Position numbers and translations under genes: made by a program. Of a DNA stretch of 64,000 nucleotides, positions 60,970 to 64,000 are shown piece by piece. Each line of letters begins with the position of its first letter. Within the stretch, counting starts at the first letter, position 1. The stretch is from positions 62,001-126,000 of the forward strand of contig JBEKLU010000001.1 in NCBI GenBank assembly GCA_050010035.1, given 5' to 3'. Under the pieces are notes generated by a model. The model did not search any database, was not told the origin of the DNA, and worked only from the letters and a program-made list of their open reading frames with translations. Source of the stretch: Roseiarcus sp050010035 (GTDB lineage Bacteria > Pseudomonadota > Alphaproteobacteria > Rhizobiales > Beijerinckiaceae).

Positions 60970-61830
60970 ATGTCGATTCCCCTCGCCCATTCCGGCAACG
61001 CGGATCAGATCGCCTATTGGAACGGCCCCGGCGGGCGCCGCTGGATCGATCGCCACGAGACGCAGGACGCGGTCTTCGCGCCGATCGCCGACATGCTCTG
61101 TGCGCGAGCGCGTCTCGCGCCGGGCGAGCGCGTCCTCGACGTCGGCTGCGGCTGCGGCGTGACGACGCTGCAAATCGCGACCGAGGTCGGCCCCGCGGGC
61201 CGCGTCGTCGGCCTGGACGTTTCCGCCCCGATGATCGCGCACGCGCGCGAAGTGGCGGGGGCAACGAGCGCCGTCGAGTTCGTCCTCGCCGACGCCACGG
61301 CGCACGAATTCGCGCCCGGTTGGGCGAACCTGCTGTTCTCGCGCTTCGGCGTGATGTTCTTCGCCGACCCCGTCCTCAGCTTCGTCAACCTGCGCAAGGG
61401 CCTGGCGCGCGGCGGACGCATGGTCTTCGCGTGCTGGCGCGAGCCCAAGCTCAATCCCTGGCAGATGATCGCCCTGAAGGCGGCGTGCAAGCACGCGCCG
61501 CGCCTGCCCGACGTCGGCCCCGAGGACCCCGGCCCGTTCTCCTTCGCCAATGAGGGGCGCGTGCGGCGGATTCTCGGCGACGCCGGCTTCGAGCGCGTTG
61601 CGTTGACGCCGGTCGACCTCGAACTCGACATCGCCGCGGGACGAGGCTTCGAGGCGGCGCTGGCCACGTCGCTGCACATCGGCGCCGCCGCGCGCGCGCT
61701 CGAAGGACAGAGCGACGACGTGCGCGCCGCCGCCGCCGCCGAAATCCGCGCCGCCCTGGCGCCGCATCGGCGCGGGCAGAGCTTGCCGCTCGGCGCGGCG
61801 ATCTGGATCGTCGAGGCGATCAATCCGTGA
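60970..61830 (+). CDS. SAM-dependent methyltransferase (class I)
   Basis: A 286-residue methyltransferase with motif I VLDVGCGCGVTTLQIATEVG (about residues 55-74), motif II VVGLDVSAPMIAHAR and the ADATAHEF acidic loop. The start HSGNADQIAYWNGPGGRRWIDRHE (about 8-31, in pieces) is common in UbiE/arsenite-like small-molecule methyltransferases. The target is unknown. ATG 60970 was chosen; the frame from 60901 adds an unlikely N-terminus. It stands between the second MFS gene and the MNT gene. Confidence 0.88.
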   Translation: MSIPLAHSGNADQIAYWNGPGGRRWIDRHETQDAVFAPIADMLCARARLAPGERVLDVGCGCGVTTLQIATEVGPAGRVVGLDVSAPMIAHAREVAGATSAVEFVLADATAHEFAPGWANLLFSRFGVMFFADPVLSFVNLRKGLARGGRMVFACWREPKLNPWQMIALKAACKHAPRLPDVGPEDPGPFSFANEGRVRRILGDAGFERVALTPVDLELDIAAGRGFEAALATSLHIGAAARALEGQSDDVRAAAAAEIRAALAPHRRGQSLPLGAAIWIVEAINP

Positions 61831-61875
61831 AGCCGAATTTCGTGGCGCCGCCCATGGTTTTATGACGGCCCCGGC

Positions 61876-62202
61876 ATGATGTATCGTGGCCCAATGAGCC
61901 CTGAAAGCAACGCCGTGGAACAGGCGCGCCGCATGTGCGCGGAGATCGTCCGCCGCCATCTGCCCGACCCCGCCTACAAGATATTCTTGTTTGGCTCGCG
62001 CGCTCGGGGGACCGCGCACGAGCGATCCGACATCGATATCGGGATCGAGGGGCCCGCCCCCGTGCCCTATGACATTCTCGCGTCGATTATGGCTGAAATT
62101 GAAGAATCGCCGACGCTGTATTCGGTGGATGTCGTCGATTTCAAACGCGCGCCCGGAGAGTTTCGCGCCGCTGCTCTGGAGCACGTGGCGGAAATAGCAT
62201 GA
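61876..62202 (+). CDS. MNT-type nucleotidyltransferase antitoxin (MntA-like)
   Basis: A 108-residue minimal nucleotidyltransferase. The catalytic signature is GSRARGTAHERSDIDIGI, the GS-x10-DxD pattern with all residues kept. MNT proteins pair with HEPN RNase toxins (HepT) and neutralise them by adding AMP units to a tyrosine. The frame ends in ATGA, overlapping the start of a 31-codon HEPN remnant. ATG 61876 or 61894 may be the true start; neither has a clear ribosome site. It is probably an inactive-partner relic or a free nucleotidyltransferase. Confidence 0.85.
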   Translation: MMYRGPMSPESNAVEQARRMCAEIVRRHLPDPAYKIFLFGSRARGTAHERSDIDIGIEGPAPVPYDILASIMAEIEESPTLYSVDVVDFKRAPGEFRAAALEHVAEIA

Positions 62203-62294
62203 CGAAGCTTCCCTCGCTCAGGAGAGACCTCTCTTCCGCGATCACGCGCTTGGAAGAAGCGCTCGCGCTCCCAAAGGATTCCATCGTAAGGTAA
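62199..62294 (+). pseudogene. Truncated HEPN (HepT/HI0074-like) toxin remnant
   Basis: A 31-codon frame beginning with ATGA overlap after the MNT gene reads MTKLPSLRRDLSSAITRLEE and ends …ALPKDSIVR-stop. This matches the first helix of nucleotidyltransferase-substrate-binding HEPN proteins, which are normally about 130 residues and continue with the FEFTFEL/WK helix and the R-x4-H motif. Those later parts are absent in all frames of the following 170 bases, so the gene is cut by deletion or replacement rather than by a simple frameshift. Confidence 0.65.
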
Positions 62295-62470
62295 CTCCCA
62301 AGCTCCTCAGTGAGTCCGAAAGACGGCAGGCTGCCTCAAGGGGACGCCATGAACAATCCCCGATCTGCGAGCGCGCACTCGACCACCCTCTCTCCGAACC
62401 ACCGCGCCATTTGCAGCCGCTGACGTCCAGCATTTCCGCCAGCGAGCGCTTACGATCGGAGTCTCGCTAT

Positions 62471-62761
62471 TCAGAACTCGACCCCACTCTTGCGCCGACG
62501 CCCATCGACGATGTGAACGAACCGCACTTCGGCCGAATCGTGCTCGAAGAATATCCAGTTCATGTCGTGCACGACGCCGTAAAGCGTCGTGTCATAGCCA
62601 TGGTTTTGTCTGCCGATGCGCGGCTGGCTCGCGACGAGTTCGCAGAAGCGATTCAAATCGTCGATGAAGGCGTCGGCGCGCGAGGCGCCGAATTGCCGCT
62701 CGATATATCCGGCGATCTCATCGGCGTCGTCGACGAAGCTTGCCGCGAAGACGATGCGCAT
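62471..62761 (-). CDS. RelE/ParE-type toxin
   Basis: A 96-residue protein with the RelE/ParE fold pattern: MRIVFAASFVDDADEIAGYI, IDDLNRFCELVASQPRIGR and WIFFEHDSAEVRFVHIVDGRR. ParE proteins poison DNA gyrase; RelE forms cleave mRNA at the ribosome. The conserved basic residues and the closing VHIVDGRRR fit ParE better. It follows a small antitoxin-like gene by 13 bases on the same strand, so it is a complete type II toxin-antitoxin pair. ATG 62761 is the start. Confidence 0.85.
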   Translation of the reverse strand: MRIVFAASFVDDADEIAGYIERQFGASRADAFIDDLNRFCELVASQPRIGRQNHGYDTTLYGVVHDMNWIFFEHDSAEVRFVHIVDGRRRKSGVEF

Positions 62762-62774
62762 CCGCTCGACGCTT

Positions 62775-62978
62775 TCAGCTCCGCCGAGCTGCGGCGCGCC
62801 GGTTCAACTCTGTCGCGAGGGCGTTCCGGCCCTCGACAATTCGGCCTTCGCGCAAGTCCGCCCGGCCGCGTTCGATCGCCGCCCTTCCTTCCGCGCTCCT
62901 GACATAAGCGCCCATGGCCGTCACGTCGTCAGTAAGGGCGACGGGCGTTGCGGCGGGTTTCTTGGCGGCGGCGGTCAT
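62775..62978 (-). CDS. ParD-like antitoxin
   Basis: A 67-residue protein of mainly helical, charged sequence (DDVTAMGAYVRSAEGRAAIERGRADLREG, in pieces) immediately upstream of the ParE-like toxin gene on the same strand. The IERGRADLREGRIVEG-type linker followed by a basic tail is seen in ParD-group antitoxins. Assignment rests mainly on position and size; the ribbon-helix-helix start is not distinct. ATG 62978 is the start. Confidence 0.65.
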   Translation of the reverse strand: MTAAAKKPAATPVALTDDVTAMGAYVRSAEGRAAIERGRADLREGRIVEGRNALATELNRRAAARRS

Positions 62979-63046
62979 GAAATAGCGATATCACAGAATT
63001 CCAGACCCTGCACCTGCACAGAGTTGGCGTCCGATGGCGTTTCGTC

Positions 63047-64000
63047 TCACGCCGCCGGCCGCGCAACCCCCATCACCAGTTCCGCGAGCCGCTCCGCCGC
63101 GTCGGCGACGCCTGCCGCTTTGGCGGCTTTCGCGGCCGCTTGCAGACCCGCGGGATCGGCGAGCGCCGCGCGCAGCAATTGCGCGAGCCGCTCGGGCGTG
63201 AATTCCGTTTGCGGCACGACCGTCGCTGCGCCGCTCGCGGCCAGAATCGCGCCGTTGGCGGCCTGATCCTGGTCGAGAGCATGGGGATACGGCGCCAGGA
63301 TCGACGGCCGACCGATCACCGCGAGTTCGCTCACCGTCGAGGCGCCGGCGCGCCCGATGACGAGATGCGAAGCGGCGATGCGCGCGGGAAGGTCGGCGAA
63401 GAACTCGGCGAGCTCGACGGGAAAGTCCAGCTCGGCGCACGCCGCGGCGACGCGGGCTTTGTCCTCGCCGCGCGCCTGCATGGTGAGGCGGATGCGCGCG
63501 CGCTCTTGGTCCGTCAGCAGCGCCAGCGCGGCGGGCGCGACGTCGGCCATCACCCGCGCCCCCTGCGAGCCGCCGGTGATCAGCAGGTTGAGGCGCGCGC
63601 CGTCGAAATCGGGGTAAGGCGTCTGGGCGGCGGCGATGACCGCGGGGCGCACGGGATTGCCGGTGTAATGAGCCTTGGCGCGGAGCGTGGCGTCGACGCC
63701 CGCCAATTCGGGAAAGCCGGTGGCGATCAGGGTGACGCGCGGCGCCAGGAAGCGGTTGGCGCGGCCCATCACCGCGTTCTGCTCGTGCAGCACGCTCGGC
63801 AAGCCGAGCATCCAGGCGGCCGTCATCGGCGGCACGGTGGGATAGCCGCCGAAGCCGACGACGACGCGGGGCTTGAGCCGGCGGAGCAGCAGCAGCGCCG
63901 CGGCGAGGCCCGCTCCGAGCACCAGCGCCGCGCGCGCCTTGCTCAGCGCCCCGGCGCCGGTCGTCGTCGCCGAGGCGATGGGGTGGATCGCGCGGGCCGG
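63047..64000 (-). CDS. murG: MurG, lipid II-forming N-acetylglucosaminyltransferase (5'-truncated by window end)
   Basis: The minus-strand frame is open to base 64000 (318 codons including the stop are visible). MurG adds GlcNAc from UDP-GlcNAc to lipid I at the inner face of the membrane, making lipid II. Visible parts include PRVVVGFGGYPTVPPM, LHEQNAVMGRANRFL, TGNPVRP, LLITGGSQGARVMAD, HLVIGRAGASTVSELAVIGRPSILAPYPHALDQDQAANG (pieces). The N-terminal G-loop region (GGTGGH) lies outside the window. The gene would be within a dcw cell-wall cluster to the right. The ParDE-like pair lies after its end. Confidence 0.95.
   Translation of the reverse strand, partial: PARAIHPIASATTTGAGALSKARAALVLGAGLAAALLLLRRLKPRVVVGFGGYPTVPPMTAAWMLGLPSVLHEQNAVMGRANRFLAPRVTLIATGFPELAGVDATLRAKAHYTGNPVRPAVIAAAQTPYPDFDGARLNLLITGGSQGARVMADVAPAALALLTDQERARIRLTMQARGEDKARVAAACAELDFPVELAEFFADLPARIAASHLVIGRAGASTVSELAVIGRPSILAPYPHALDQDQAANGAILAASGAATVVPQTEFTPERLAQLLRAALADPAGLQAAAKAAKAAGVADAAERLAELVMGVARPAA

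Noticed and set aside
1..64000. tRNA, rRNA, CRISPR, phage or transposase genes
   Set aside because: I looked for tRNA T-loop strings, regular spacer arrays, integrase/transposase motifs and phage structural proteins and saw none. A tRNA could be missed by eye; running tRNAscan-SE would settle that.

Overview
The window reads as chromosomal DNA of a high-GC alphaproteobacterium of the Hyphomicrobiales. DUF2842 beside heme A synthase, the rpsB-tsf-pyrH order, class I PHB synthase, long palindromic intergenic repeats and alphaproteobacterial polysaccharide genes all point that way. A pyrophosphate-type phosphofructokinase beside PEP synthase, plus PHB, fits a Methylocystis/Methylosinus/Beijerinckiaceae-like background, but no methane or methanol oxidation gene is present, so the genus is inference. 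I saw no rRNA, tRNA, CRISPR array, transposase or phage structural gene.

Layout. 0-8.4 kb: start of an ATP-grasp gene, aat, an O-acetylhomoserine sulfhydrylase, a ClC-CBS channel, heme A synthase, DUF2842, bluB, an ATP-grasp-like orphan and two small proteins. 8.4-17.9 kb: a Wzy-type polysaccharide locus (deacetylase, GNAT acyltransferase, chain-length protein with a degenerate kinase domain, export lipoprotein, glycosyltransferase, initiating transferase, polymerase) whose content resembles Caulobacter holdfast (hfs) genes. 17.9-25.8 kb: VOC protein, Uma2 nuclease, aminotransferase, PHB synthase and small accessory genes (DUF2442, DUF3658, DUF4160-DUF2442) among palindromic repeats. 25.8-44.6 kb: tyrS, a giant AsmA-like protein, peroxiredoxin, M23 peptidase, O-methyltransferase, Na+/H+ antiporter, a glycolysis/gluconeogenesis block (PPi-PFK, PEP synthase, PfkB kinase), DUF2628 and dnaE.

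45.1-54.2 kb is the most unusual part. A DUF4062-NTPase-TPR protein of STAND architecture, a candidate intracellular (possibly anti-phage) sensor, sits beside a compact beta-glucan module. That module is an HlyD-like adaptor overlapping a cellulose/curdlan-synthase-like enzyme with a PilZ domain, followed by a REC-GGDEF-EAL protein that could make and degrade the c-di-GMP the synthase is predicted to bind.

54.3-64 kb: rpsB (with a promoter and a long C-terminal tail), tsf, a terminator, pyrH, an MFS transporter fused to a DUF2569 domain, a second MFS transporter, a methyltransferase, an MNT antitoxin with a HEPN toxin cut to 31 residues, a ParDE-like pair, and the 5'-truncated end of murG on the minus strand.
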